A stretch of DNA of 64,000 nt from Muribaculaceae bacterium (GCA_022510405.1 JAFLTP010000013.1:22925-86924); one strand, 5' to 3'. Shown: positions 36,931 to 46,287, numbered from the stretch's first letter. A program made the numbers and translations. The notes: a model not told the origin generated them from the letters alone.

Positions 36931-37095
36931 TCATTTGTATTCCTCGTAGGCGAGATAAACAGAAACTATAAAGTTGAGAATGATGGTTATCCCGATACTT
37001 GTTCCAATTGGTAGAATTTCAGTCAGCCAATAACCCAGAGCTATTATTCCGCAAACTCCAATTATCAGCAACCCCCAGGCCATCCATGTTCTCAT
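36931..37095 (-). CDS. small membrane protein (54 aa)
   Basis: Starting at MRTWMAWGLLIIG, the 54-aa product has two hydrophobic segments (WGLLIIGVCGIIALGYWL and GIGITIILNFIVSVYLAY-like) and a charged end EEYK. The start overlaps the stop of the preceding minus-strand gene through ATGA at 37092-37095, which strongly supports translation. The family is not recognised. Confidence 0.6.
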   Translation of the reverse strand: MRTWMAWGLLIIGVCGIIALGYWLTEILPIGTSIGITIILNFIVSVYLAYEEYK

Positions 37096-37292
37096 ACCGC
37101 ACCTCCCATTCTTTCCTCACGTTGCTGTAATAGAGCGACCATCCTGTCAGCCTTGGCAATTATGTCTTGAAATGATAATGGTTTGGTTACTCCGTAGCAA
37201 TCAACATTTGGTCTGCTTATCAGTGCAAGACATATCTGGAAATGTCTCTCATTCCATTTTTCAGTTCCCTTTTTCTTTTCGTCAGTTTTCAT
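37092..37292 (-). CDS. small hypothetical protein (66 aa)
   Basis: A soluble basic-to-neutral protein (KWNERHFQICLALISRPNVD, then FQDIIAKADRMVALLQQ). Short helical proteins of this type are common in Bacteroidales mobile elements, but I cannot assign a function. It leads a two-gene unit with the 54-aa membrane protein and faces a 252-bp divergent control region. Confidence 0.55.
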   Translation of the reverse strand: MKTDEKKKGTEKWNERHFQICLALISRPNVDCYGVTKPLSFQDIIAKADRMVALLQQREERMGGAV

Positions 37293-37544
37293 ATAAATGG
37301 TATTATCTGCTTTAATCTTGTAAGATTATTCTGATGCTAAAGTACTGGCAATAAAATTGCCCACCAAGGAACTAAACTGAAGATTTTCAAATGTTTGCAA
37401 AGTTTAGCAGTTCTATTTTTTATTAGTTCCGCACGGAAATTTCCGTAAGATTTAGAGTGTCGTTTTAATATCACATGGTTATTTTGACCTTTCCTGATTT
37501 CACTCTTAAGCCATAAATATCATATAAGAAATTTTTAATAAAAC
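37293..37544. promoter_or_regulatory. divergent control region with nested inverted repeats
   Basis: This spacer separates a minus-strand and a plus-strand operon. GGAACTAA (37368-37375) pairs with TTAGTTCC (37423-37430); inside it CTAAACT pairs with AGTTTAG. Next to it lies the perfect 14-bp palindrome ACGGAAATTTCCGT (37433-37446). Related half-sites occur at about 36912 (TTTCCGTAATCCGTAAT) and 44953 (TTACGGAAATCGTAG). A second regulator binding site or a replication origin are both possible. Confidence 0.45.
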
Positions 37545-38021
37545 ATGGAAAGATTTGATTTTAAGCTGGGATACGACAGCATAATCTATTTTGACAGTAT
37601 CCCGATAACAATTCTCGATGACCAAGGGAAGGAAATAAACATTTATGGAATACTCTATAACAGACAGACTGCACATGAAGAAGATTTATATCTTGGTTTC
37701 TTTGTCAATAGATATATCTGTTATCTTATGGCATCAGAGATTATACAACAAAAGGGTGGTCAGCTTGCTCCGGATTTCTGGGAACTCCCAAACGGAAACA
37801 AGATTACATTACAACTTCCTCAAAAAAATCTTATTTACAGGATAATGCGAGACAGGATGTTGTGGTATAGAATCATAGAAACTGACGGAGCATTGGATTT
37901 GAAAGAAGATGAGTATGACGGTAATTTTCTGATTTCCAAAAACCCATTATTGAGAATGGGGATAGAGGTCCCACAAAATAAAAGAGAATTGGAAGAAGCT
38001 GGAAAGGAGGTGAAAGCATGA
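37545..38021 (+). CDS. hypothetical element protein (158 aa)
   Basis: A soluble protein with a mixed alpha/beta look: FDFKLGYDSIIYFDSIPITI, then INIYGILYNRQ and a helical ICYLMASEIIQQKGG. A loosely similar order of segments occurs in the 146-aa protein at 38843 (NVYGMLFERER), so the two could be distant relatives. No known motif. Coupled to the next gene by ATGA. Confidence 0.55.
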   Translation: MERFDFKLGYDSIIYFDSIPITILDDQGKEINIYGILYNRQTAHEEDLYLGFFVNRYICYLMASEIIQQKGGQLAPDFWELPNGNKITLQLPQKNLIYRIMRDRMLWYRIIETDGALDLKEDEYDGNFLISKNPLLRMGIEVPQNKRELEEAGKEVKA

Positions 38022-38395
38022 GAACACGTATTTCTGAAATAGTAAGCTCAATAGATTTTTACAATAGAGAGGGAGATTCTGACAGTGGAAGCTGGGATAT
38101 TAAAACAGAATTCATTACTTCTCCCGATATGACGTTAGTGGAAGATGACGGTGTGGTGGATGTAATCAAGGAGTTCTTTGATTATAAAGGAAACACTGAC
38201 GATATTTTTCCGTCGAACAAAACTGTAACAATGAGAAACGAATATGTTATGACGTTTGAGGAATATGTCAGAAACAATCCCTATGTCCATTCCAACTTCC
38301 AGAAACGGCCGCCACAGGACCCGGACTATGATGACAGACCAAGGGAATGGAGAGAGGATGACCTTGACGATGATTTTGACGACGAAGAAGAATGA
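38018..38395 (+). CDS. acidic hypothetical element protein (125 aa)
   Basis: The start overlaps the preceding stop (ATGA). The protein is very acidic, and its C-terminus is a run of Asp and Glu (REDDLDDDFDDEEE). Acidic small proteins on mobile elements sometimes mimic DNA to block defence enzymes, but there is no family evidence here. No signal peptide. Confidence 0.55.
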   Translation: MRTRISEIVSSIDFYNREGDSDSGSWDIKTEFITSPDMTLVEDDGVVDVIKEFFDYKGNTDDIFPSNKTVTMRNEYVMTFEEYVRNNPYVHSNFQKRPPQDPDYDDRPREWREDDLDDDFDDEEE

Positions 38396-38518
38396 TGAAA
38401 TTTAAGATGATGAAGATAAAAAAGGGAAACTCCCGGATAACACTATGTTTCAAAACAAAACCCGATTGGATTTTACATCCTTTCGGGTTTTCTGATAAAA
38501 CATGGAGACGAGAGTTGG

Positions 38519-38755
38519 TTAATAGTTTCTCTTTTGGGTGAAAAAATCTTCAATCTTCAATACTTTTTCCCCTTCGTCCAATGTCTGCAGGATTAATTTT
38601 TCCCTTAAATTGGTCAAGGGGCATGAGTTCTCTTCGATATACTTCTTATTTTTTTCAGGATTAAGTTCCAGATCCTTTATAAAATCCTTGCGTGAAAGCA
38701 TGTTTTTTAGGTTACCGTTAGTTTCCATTATATCTGACATCTTTTCCATAATCAA
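38519..38755 (-). CDS. small hypothetical protein (78 aa)
   Basis: A charged helical protein (LSRKDFIKDLELNPEKNKKY, then EKLILQTLDEGEKVLKIEDFF). It is the only convincing frame in this interval; the overlapping plus frame has low-complexity Phe/Ser composition. Starts at 38755 or at internal Met codons are possible. Function unknown. Confidence 0.4.
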   Translation of the reverse strand: MIMEKMSDIMETNGNLKNMLSRKDFIKDLELNPEKNKKYIEENSCPLTNLREKLILQTLDEGEKVLKIEDFFTQKRNY

Positions 38756-38842
38756 TCGGGCTTGATTTTATAAAATATTTATGGGATAGACACCGGAAAA
38801 TACACTTCAATAAATACTGTATAAAAGAAACTTTGAAAAAAC

Positions 38843-39283
38843 ATGGATACGAAGAATTACAACTACGACTGTGCGGTGATATTTCCGCAACCTCTTTACT
38901 TGCCATCATCAGGGGAAGGGAAGTGGAAGAATGTTTACGGGATGCTCTTTGAGAGGGAACGTGAAATAGCAAGATGCAACCAACCCCACATGCGACACAT
39001 TACCCCTATGCAGATGATTGATATGTACGTGGGATATTTACATGCAATTAACAATTTCTACAAAAACGGAAACTCAACTGAAAACGGATACTGTATTACC
39101 CAATGGGGCAACCGTTTCAAGGTTGATTACAAATTATCACCCTTGCTTGCAGCCGTTCAAGACATGGATTATGAAGTCCATTTATATGAAGAACCCATCG
39201 ATATTAAGAAAAATGAAACCATTGAAGACTGGATAATAAGTCCGGAACTGGTTGAAAGAATGAAATCAGAAACTCCATTATAA
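38843..39283 (+). CDS. hypothetical element protein (146 aa)
   Basis: Soluble protein of mixed composition with a His/Met-rich centre (CNQPHMRHITPMQMIDMYV) and an acidic end. It may be a distant relative of the 158-aa protein at 37545. No motif recognised. It lies alone between two minus-strand genes. Confidence 0.5.
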   Translation: MDTKNYNYDCAVIFPQPLYLPSSGEGKWKNVYGMLFEREREIARCNQPHMRHITPMQMIDMYVGYLHAINNFYKNGNSTENGYCITQWGNRFKVDYKLSPLLAAVQDMDYEVHLYEEPIDIKKNETIEDWIISPELVERMKSETPL

Positions 39284-39397
39284 AACTGTTAAGATACTTT
39301 ATCCTACAAATTAAGAGATAATATAAATAAAAAAGAGAAACCACAGAACTGAAACTCAAATCCGCTCTGTGGTTTCTAATTTTTAATCAGTCTTTTA

Positions 39398-42300
39398 TTA
39401 TTTCACAAGTAATTTCTTTCCCTTAATAATATAAAGTCCTTTGTCAAGATTCTTGATTTGTTCAAGAGTGGCGTTGAAATAGATAATTCTCCCGCTAAGG
39501 TCATATACATTCATAGGCATCATAACATCAGAATCTCCAAATATTGTCTCGACTCCGGCTTCATCAATATTTTTGGTATCTATCTCGATAGTTTCTTCAA
39601 GACCGTTTTCTGTTTCTACACCAAAATCTACATCTCCATCTGAATAAATTGTTACAATACCATTTTCAACAGAAGCAATATTATTGTCCGATGATGTCCA
39701 GTCGATAATTGTCTTTGACCCCACAGGAACAAGCCTTGCATTAATTATCGGAGGATTTCCGCTAATAGATTCAATTATTACATCCACCGGTTGTGTATCA
39801 TTATCTTCTTCAGCCCTTGTATTAAGATTGGGGTCTCTATAAGGAGAAGAAACTGTCACATTACAATTTATATTTTCTCCATCAACGTTTGCAGTTATCA
39901 CTGTTGTTCCGGTGATTCCCATAGCTACAATTAAACCGCAATCATTTGCATATGCAACGGAGGGATTAGATGAAGACCATTCAATCTTACTATCTGAGCC
40001 ATATACACCTAACTGGAATACTTCATTACCAGCCATATCTACATTGTAGTGAGAAAGTGAGATGGCTCCTGAAACTGTGAGATAATTTTGGAAACGATAC
40101 CAAGGATTCTGGCTATTATAAGTGGTAAGAGCTTGTTCTTGTACTGTTACAGTAGCATTCGTATATGCTTCGTTAGGGAATGTATAGGCCTCTGCATTTG
40201 GTGGATTGAGAGCCATACTGTGTATATTCTGGATATTGGGACAATCAGCGAAAGCATAATTGCCAATAGAATATAGTCCGGTTCCCAAATCAATGTTTTT
40301 CAATGATGTACAACCGGAAAAAGCAGAGTTTCCTATTAAAGAAACTGAATTTGGAATAAGAATTTCACTTATGCTTGTGCAGCCTTGAAGCATAGAGGCA
40401 GGTATTTCTATTATCCCATCAGGTATTATTAAAGACCTTAAATTAATACAATCGCTAAAAGCTGACGCTCCGATATAATTTACAGAGTTAGAAAAATAAA
40501 CTTTTTCCAAAGAAGAACATCCAGATAATAAACCACTGGATATTTCTAAAACACTATCCGGAAGTTTGACATTTGTCAGATTGTTGCAATTTGCTAATGC
40601 CCAGTTTCCGATATTGCTTATGGATGAAGGAATTTCTATTATTGACATGTTCAATCCATAAAAAGCATAATCTTCTATCGATACGACAGTATATGTGTCA
40701 TTTAAATAAGAAACATTGGAAGGAACAATTAATATTCCTTCAATATCTTTGGTATTCCCTAAACCTGTTAAGGCAACAGTTTTAGCGTTCTTATCTAAAA
40801 CTTTATATTTGAAATCACCATTAGTGAAAATTTCCTCATTCCCTGAAACTGATGGTAGGTCATCTATAATTTCTCCAAAATTTTGCCAGACACTAGTAGA
40901 TGCATAAGAGTTTGCTGTACCAACCGGTACATGTAGTGTTGCAATGCTCAAATAGGCCCCCTTGAATGCATTGCCATTCCAACAATCAGGTGGTGTAACA
41001 GCATAAGAAAATACCTCACTAATACTGTTACATCCTTCAAATGAGCTTCCCATCTCTTGCAATGAAGAAGGTAATATAATCGTAGAAAGGTTCGTACATC
41101 CTTCAAAAGCAGCATCCATGCCTCGGAGAGAATTGGGCAACTCAATAGTTTCTAAACTTGTACAATGACCAAAGGTCCAATTCTGTAAATATGTTATGGT
41201 GTTAGGTAATTTTATAGCTACAAGACTACTACATCCATTGAAAGCACTATACATAATCGAAGTTACAGATTCAGGAATTACGATAGAAACCAAAGATGTG
41301 CATCCTTCAAATACACTCCATCCTATGTACCTTAGAGAATTTGGCAGGATTATGGATTTAAGGTTTGTACAATTTGTAAAACAATGGCCGGCACCACCTC
41401 CTTCTTGACTTCCTAATAATTCAAGTGTGTCAGGTAGTTTTATATCTTCCAAAGAATAACAATCCCCAAATACATAATTACACAAGATTTTAAGGGAGTT
41501 TGGCAACTTAACCGATTTTAATTCCTTGCACCCTTGGAATGCATTGTCCTTAATATTATTAATCGAATTTGGCAAATCTAAAGAAAGTAGCGAATAACAA
41601 TTTCTAAAAGCGTTCTCGTGAATTATAATCAAGGAAGAAGGGTATTTTACGGATTTGAGCTCTTCACATTGATAAAAAGCGAATGTACCAATTTCAGTAA
41701 TGGTTTCAGGTAACTCAAGGGAAGTGATGTTATTCCCAGTAAAAGAGGCTTCTCCAATAAGTGTAACAGTGTATTCTTCACCATTCTTATAAACTTTTGA
41801 GGGAATAACAAGTTCTCCTTTTATATCATTGATTGTGTTGTAAGCCATTACTTCGTAGGTATATGGATTTAAATCCATTCTGCCATCTTTTGTCTTACAT
41901 AACTTTTTTGATTCATTCAAAACAGTGTAATATACCCCACCATATTCGAAATCTAATGAACCCATGTCCTGTGGGAAAAAGAATTGTTTCCAATATTCAT
42001 CTGAAGTATATAGCCTTAAACTTTCCTCGGGCACATATAATTTACATTGTCCGGGGAAGAATTCATTAAAGCTTATATCTGTACATACCGGAGGTATCTT
42101 GGCATTTATATTAATAGTTTTTAGAGAAAGGTCAAATCCAAATACATTATCACCCACTTTTTCGATAGTTTCCGGGATGGTCAAACTTTCCAAGGATGGC
42201 AAATTACCTAAACTCCAGTCACCTAAAGCCACTAAAGTATATTCATCACCATCGAAAGTTGTTGTGGAAGGAACATCCAGGTTAGTTATACCTTGAGATT

Positions 42301-42469
42301 CAAACCATTCAATATCAATATAACGAAGACATACCTGTTTCGGAGTTTCATTAATGATTTCGTATCTCCCATATTCTGTTTCGAATTCCCCACCTACCTG
42401 AGCAAAAGTAGCCACTGGGATTAAAAATACAAGAAAAGAAAGGGAAAAAAAGGTTATCAATTTTTTCAT
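39398..42469 (-). CDS. BspA-like leucine-rich repeat surface protein with T9SS C-terminal signal
   Basis: The 1023-aa protein begins with a signal peptide (LITFFSLSFLVFLIPVATFA). About 20 LRR_5/BspA repeats follow, of the form SLKSVKLPNSLKILCNYVF, in two blocks split by a short spacer near residue 540. A Big_2-like Ig domain follows (KIEWSSSNPSVAYANDCGLI). The last 45 residues (VYDLSGRIIYFNATLE...LDKGLYIIKGKK) fit a type A sorting domain of the type IX secretion system, so the protein is predicted to be exported to the cell surface. BspA proteins bind host matrix or other bacteria. It is a cargo gene of the element and is preceded by a structured RNA region. Confidence 0.85.
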   Translation of the reverse strand: MKKLITFFSLSFLVFLIPVATFAQVGGEFETEYGRYEIINETPKQVCLRYIDIEWFESQGITNLDVPSTTTFDGDEYTLVALGDWSLGNLPSLESLTIPETIEKVGDNVFGFDLSLKTININAKIPPVCTDISFNEFFPGQCKLYVPEESLRLYTSDEYWKQFFFPQDMGSLDFEYGGVYYTVLNESKKLCKTKDGRMDLNPYTYEVMAYNTINDIKGELVIPSKVYKNGEEYTVTLIGEASFTGNNITSLELPETITEIGTFAFYQCEELKSVKYPSSLIIIHENAFRNCYSLLSLDLPNSINNIKDNAFQGCKELKSVKLPNSLKILCNYVFGDCYSLEDIKLPDTLELLGSQEGGGAGHCFTNCTNLKSIILPNSLRYIGWSVFEGCTSLVSIVIPESVTSIMYSAFNGCSSLVAIKLPNTITYLQNWTFGHCTSLETIELPNSLRGMDAAFEGCTNLSTIILPSSLQEMGSSFEGCNSISEVFSYAVTPPDCWNGNAFKGAYLSIATLHVPVGTANSYASTSVWQNFGEIIDDLPSVSGNEEIFTNGDFKYKVLDKNAKTVALTGLGNTKDIEGILIVPSNVSYLNDTYTVVSIEDYAFYGLNMSIIEIPSSISNIGNWALANCNNLTNVKLPDSVLEISSGLLSGCSSLEKVYFSNSVNYIGASAFSDCINLRSLIIPDGIIEIPASMLQGCTSISEILIPNSVSLIGNSAFSGCTSLKNIDLGTGLYSIGNYAFADCPNIQNIHSMALNPPNAEAYTFPNEAYTNATVTVQEQALTTYNSQNPWYRFQNYLTVSGAISLSHYNVDMAGNEVFQLGVYGSDSKIEWSSSNPSVAYANDCGLIVAMGITGTTVITANVDGENINCNVTVSSPYRDPNLNTRAEEDNDTQPVDVIIESISGNPPIINARLVPVGSKTIIDWTSSDNNIASVENGIVTIYSDGDVDFGVETENGLEETIEIDTKNIDEAGVETIFGDSDVMMPMNVYDLSGRIIYFNATLEQIKNLDKGLYIIKGKKLLVK

Positions 42470-42566
42470 TTTATCTATAAAGGTTTTTAGGGGTTAATAA
42501 TTGAAAGTTCATTTTGTCAATGGAAAAACTTTAGTTTGTGAGAGTTCTCGTTATTTTGTAAGCACA

Positions 42567-42709
42567 CAAAAAAACGTGGACAAACTCTGTTTATCTGTAC
42601 TGGGGTCTTCCACAACCTGTACCCAAATAATAGAGTAAAGCCCACGCCTATATCAGACGTGAGCACTCTTGCATTACTCTTGGGTACTTAATAAGTGGAA
42701 GTTTCAGTA
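42567..42709 (-). ncRNA. candidate structured RNA / attenuator upstream of the BspA-like gene
   Basis: The segment folds as a long rod of nested exact pairs: GTACTG/CAGTAC (42596, 42704), CTTCCAC/GTGGAAG (42606, 42694), GTACCCAA/TTGGGTAC (42618, 42679), GAGTAA/TTACTC (42632, 42673) and CACG/CGTG. On the minus strand the arm GTGGAAG can also pair with TCCAC (42575-42579), which is followed by seven T. Rod and terminator are thus mutually exclusive. This is attenuator-like, about 100 bp before the BspA start. A stand-alone 6S-like RNA or a small inverted-repeat element are alternatives. Confidence 0.45.
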
Positions 42710-43129
42710 CAAGATTTAGCAAAAATGCTTTCCGTATTTTATATTATTAATTCCTTCGGTTTATGTCATAGGCATATATTTTTGTTTCCTTTACAAAGTT
42801 AATATAATTTTCAAGAATAACGTAGATAACTCTTGATTTTATTCTTCTTCAATGTTTTAGGTCTAAATCTACCTCTCATAAAAATTTCCCAACGGCTTGT
42901 TATATTTGATTCGTAGGATGTCCGAATCAAGTGAGCGAATAATAGGGACATATCATACATAAATATTACAAGTATAATAATAGACATGTAAATAAGAAGA
43001 ACTGATGAGAAATCAGTGGTGATGTCTTGATATATGATGTTGGTGTTCCGTAGTGAAACGGAGGAACAGCAACTCATCTCACGAAGTGAGAAACATATGA
43101 TTGATGATATATAATATAACAGAAATATA
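42710..43129. other. AT-rich spacer before the polymerase-like gene
   Basis: No convincing gene is present; a 110-codon minus frame with two hydrophobic segments is possible but unsupported. Two hairpins precede the next start by about 40 bp. GTTCC/GGAAC encloses CCGT/ACGG (43045-43067). TCTCAC/GTGAGA has a GAA loop (43077-43091). Confidence 0.4.
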
Positions 43130-44644
43130 ATGAGAGTAAACAAAAGATTAGTAGAAATTTATGTAGATGAATTCAATGATTTGTTAGAGAATTTAAGTAT
43201 GATGGTTAAAGAGGATAGAGATGTTCTCTTTAAGACACATTCAAAGAGGTTGTTTCCAAAGAGTAAGGAGATAGTAAATCTTGAAGACCAATTGAAAGGC
43301 AGGAGTGATTATATCCATAAATTCAAGAGAAGTTTCTTTATAATAGGTAACTGTTTCTTTTCATCCAATTATTTTGGTGAATATAATCAAGAGGAATTCA
43401 TAAAGAGAACAGGTTATCAAAGTCAAAGGTATCCACAGAAGGTTATCCTCGCTCTTTCCTTAATGGGTTATATCACGAAAATGCGTCGTAGTTATAGTGT
43501 GGCTCATCACGGTTATCAGTATGAGATTGATTACTGGAAATTCAAGAAATGGGATAAGGATTTCTTTGTGGATATAGATTTGGATGAAGAAAAGGAAACC
43601 CCATGTTCAATTCCAGATTTTGGTGATGAATGGTTATATAGGAAACAGATAGAAACTTTCAAAGCAATGGAAGTTGATGAAGTTTTCTTTTCCGATCTAA
43701 TGAAAGAAAAAGATGAAGCTTTATCTAATTATTCAAAAGAAACAGTTTCCAAATCCAAGAACCTTAATCACATCAATGACATGGAAACTCTTTATCACAG
43801 GAAAGAGGGTTTAAACAAAATTATTATAGACGGTCAGGATGGAAGGTTATATTCCATTATGACCAGAATGAAATCAGATTACAGACACGGAGGTATTCTT
43901 TCTATTGATGGAGAAAAATTTAAGGAAGTGGATTTATCAAATTCACAGCCCACTTTATTGGGCCTTATGGTGAAAAGGAAACTTAATGAAAAGAACCAAG
44001 AATTTAATTCATTGTGGTTGGAACATGCAGTTAAAGGTGATTTCTATGAATGGTTGGTTGATATAACCGGTATTGGAGAAATGCAGATTGATGACATAAT
44101 CCTGAAATTGGAGGAAGTAATCGATAAGAATAAAAAGAGTAAAAAGAAACATGTAAGGGAACAGGCGAAAGAGGATGAAAATATTATCAATAAGGTAAAA
44201 AGAGAAATATCCCCTTACCCGCATGTGAAGTTAAGACCCCTTGTAAAGTACTGGATAATCAAGTTTCTATTCGGGAAACAGATTGTCTGTCCAGACAATA
44301 AAGATGTAAAAGGAATTGAAAGGAAGTTTTTGAAAAATCTGTGTGTCTATCTCAACGCCAACGAACCTTATATCTATGAAGAATTGATTTGGTATAAGAA
44401 ACATCCACAACCTAAGAAGAAAAATCCATGTGAAAATGCCAGTGAGTTGGCAAGAAAATTACAAGAAGAAGAAGTAAGGTATATCAAGGAGTGTCTTAAA
44501 AGACTTGATACAGAAGTAAAATACCTTTATACTGTCCATGACTGCATTGGTTGTCTGGTTTCTGATGTTGATAAAGTAAAATCTATTATGGAGCAGACAT
44601 CCATTGATTATTACGGAGTGAAACTCAACTTGAAGGTGGAGTAA
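43130..44644 (+). CDS. divergent protein with family-A polymerase-like motifs
   Basis: The 504-aa protein has an N-terminal helical part with basic segments, then three motifs in the order and spacing of family A or T7-type polymerases. Motif A: EVDLSNSQPTLLG (Asp268). A motif-B/O-helix-like stretch: RPLVKYWIIKFLFG (Arg369, Lys373, Gly382). Motif C: LYTVHDCIGCLV (His470-Asp471). Motif C has VHDC where DNA polymerase I has VHDE. No 3'-5' exonuclease domain is present. A role as replicase, primase-polymerase or template-independent enzyme of the element is inferred. I cannot name the family; alignment by eye only. Confidence 0.55.
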   Translation: MRVNKRLVEIYVDEFNDLLENLSMMVKEDRDVLFKTHSKRLFPKSKEIVNLEDQLKGRSDYIHKFKRSFFIIGNCFFSSNYFGEYNQEEFIKRTGYQSQRYPQKVILALSLMGYITKMRRSYSVAHHGYQYEIDYWKFKKWDKDFFVDIDLDEEKETPCSIPDFGDEWLYRKQIETFKAMEVDEVFFSDLMKEKDEALSNYSKETVSKSKNLNHINDMETLYHRKEGLNKIIIDGQDGRLYSIMTRMKSDYRHGGILSIDGEKFKEVDLSNSQPTLLGLMVKRKLNEKNQEFNSLWLEHAVKGDFYEWLVDITGIGEMQIDDIILKLEEVIDKNKKSKKKHVREQAKEDENIINKVKREISPYPHVKLRPLVKYWIIKFLFGKQIVCPDNKDVKGIERKFLKNLCVYLNANEPYIYEELIWYKKHPQPKKKNPCENASELARKLQEEEVRYIKECLKRLDTEVKYLYTVHDCIGCLVSDVDKVKSIMEQTSIDYYGVKLNLKVE

Positions 44645-45071
44645 ATAGATAAAGGAACATATTAAAGAGGAACCTGTCCGGTGTTGGAGGGTTTCTTTTT
44701 TTATTTTCCTATTGCCATGTCTAACCTTCGATGGGTAAAAACAGAAACTTCCATAAATCAAGAATTCAGGTAAAATATGGGATTAAAAGGGGTGTTTATC
44801 CATTATTAAAATCGCATATTGTTGATTTATAGGAAGTTGGAAAACATACTTAAATTTATGGATTTTATATATATTTAGGATTATTGTAAATTACGACCTC
44901 CTCTATTTTAAGATATGGGTAGATAAATCACATTTCTATAAACTACGGAACTATTACGGAAATCGTAGTTTTATCGTAAAATCAGATATAATAAAAAACA
45001 CAGTCAATCAGGATTAAAATCTGATAATTGTTGTAATTTTGTAATCTATAAATCAATAATCTTAAATAAAC
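44645..45071. other. 427-bp spacer with terminator and inverted repeat
   Basis: A weak terminator (AACC/GGTT with inner CC/GG, then CTTTTTTT) lies at 44671-44703. AACTACG (44941-44947) and CGTAGTT (44964-44970) form an inverted repeat that encloses a TTACGGAAAT half-site like the palindrome at 37433. TAATTTTG (45034-45041) fits a -7 element for the next gene. No gene is seen. Confidence 0.45.
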
Positions 45072-46079
45072 ATGCCACTCTGGTCAAAAGGAATAAAAAG
45101 AAGTGAAACAGGTGAAATCCGTAAGGAGGATGACCTGAAAAATATGATAGATGAGTTCTTCTCTAATCAAGAAAAAAAAGTATCGTACGAAATTGTTGAC
45201 GACAAGAACTGGATTGTAAATGTGGATGGAAGCATTCATCTAAATCAATCCGATCTTGACGACGGGAAACTGTTTTTCAAGATAGGGAAACTCACCAATA
45301 ATCTCTATTTCCATGGGAAACATATGTCCCCATCTGTAATTCCAGAGCAGATGGATGGTGACATAATCTTTGTTCCGGATGAGGAAGGAATATCGGCCAA
45401 CAAGGGTCAAAATGGAAACATTGAAGACGACGAGTTGGACATGGGGTATCTGTCTGCAAATCCTATGTCCAAGTCAAAAGTCAGTAAGAAACTTGAAGAA
45501 GCTATAACGGAGATGGTTTACAGTGGCTATGACATTGATATAGATGAAATCAGAAACCGGATAGAGGAACAATGGAAGAATAAGGAAAACTATGAACTTA
45601 CCTTGCGGGTGGCAGAAAAAGAACCTGATAAAAATCCGCATGTTAAAAAGCAAGTTTCCTCCAACATAAAGTTTGACTTCTATATTGACGGCATGGATAA
45701 TGACAAACCATTGGATTTAACGGCAATAGAAAAAGCTGTTTACATTGTTTTCATTCTTCACAAGGATGGTCTTTTACTATTTTCAAGCGACAGGTTTAAG
45801 AAACTGCTTCAGAAGGTTTATTCCAAGATACATGGCCGCGTACAGGATGATGAAAACGGTATTATGGCGGGGAAATTCTCTGACACATCTCTATTGACAA
45901 CCCGTACGGAAATCCGGAAAGCAATTAAAGAACAGATTTCAAATGCAAGAGTGGTGGATGAGTTTGCGATTGAAGGGAAAAAATCAGAAAAGTTCAATGT
46001 TCAGAAAGCGACTGATGAATTGCGGAAACAAATCGTAAAACTGTTTGGATTGGAGAACGAGTTTCCAAATCTAGTATAA
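45072..46079 (+). CDS. hypothetical element protein (335 aa)
   Basis: Soluble, highly charged protein. The segment PLDLTAIEKAVYIVFILHKDGLLLFSS in the C-terminal half resembles a module seen in many Bacteroidales proteins of unknown role, in which a helical winged-helix-like segment begins LTxLEKAVYLLFL. The N-terminal 60 residues are beta-rich (WIVNVDGSIHLNQSDL, KLTNNLYFHG). No catalytic motif. Preceded by its own -7 element and ended by a strong terminator, so it is a single-gene unit. Confidence 0.5.
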   Translation: MPLWSKGIKRSETGEIRKEDDLKNMIDEFFSNQEKKVSYEIVDDKNWIVNVDGSIHLNQSDLDDGKLFFKIGKLTNNLYFHGKHMSPSVIPEQMDGDIIFVPDEEGISANKGQNGNIEDDELDMGYLSANPMSKSKVSKKLEEAITEMVYSGYDIDIDEIRNRIEEQWKNKENYELTLRVAEKEPDKNPHVKKQVSSNIKFDFYIDGMDNDKPLDLTAIEKAVYIVFILHKDGLLLFSSDRFKKLLQKVYSKIHGRVQDDENGIMAGKFSDTSLLTTRTEIRKAIKEQISNARVVDEFAIEGKKSEKFNVQKATDELRKQIVKLFGLENEFPNLV

Positions 46080-46110
46080 AGGAAACCACCAATCAGTTAT
46101 CAAGATTCAG

Positions 46111-46135
46111 GCCTCACATGTGTGGGGCTTTTTTT
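46111..46135 (+). terminator. terminator
   Basis: GCCTCACA and TGTGGGGC form an 8-bp stem with one T-G pair and a 2-nt nominal loop (opening to 4), followed by a run of T. Confidence 0.75.
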
Positions 46136-46237
46136 GTTTCCGGTGTGATTGCGACTTTCTGATGATTTATTGTATATTGAGAGCTTATATTATTAATAAT
46201 CAATAATTTAATCTTATTTTTAAGTTTCCGTTTAGAA

Positions 46238-46287
46238 TAGCCAATATTGGCTATACAGGTTCAGGATTTTGAAAACCGCTAAACTTG
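46238..46287 (+). promoter_or_regulatory. palindromic-operator promoter of the m5C methyltransferase gene
   Basis: TAGCCAATATTGGCTA (46238-46253) is a perfect 16-bp palindrome. TAAACTTG (46280-46287) lies 30 bp after the core CCAATATTGG. No TTTG is found at the -33 distance. Confidence 0.65.

Noticed and set aside
42811..43143. 110-codon minus frame with two hydrophobic segments
   Set aside because: It overlaps the start of the polymerase-like gene, covers AT-rich hairpin DNA and lacks a good start context.
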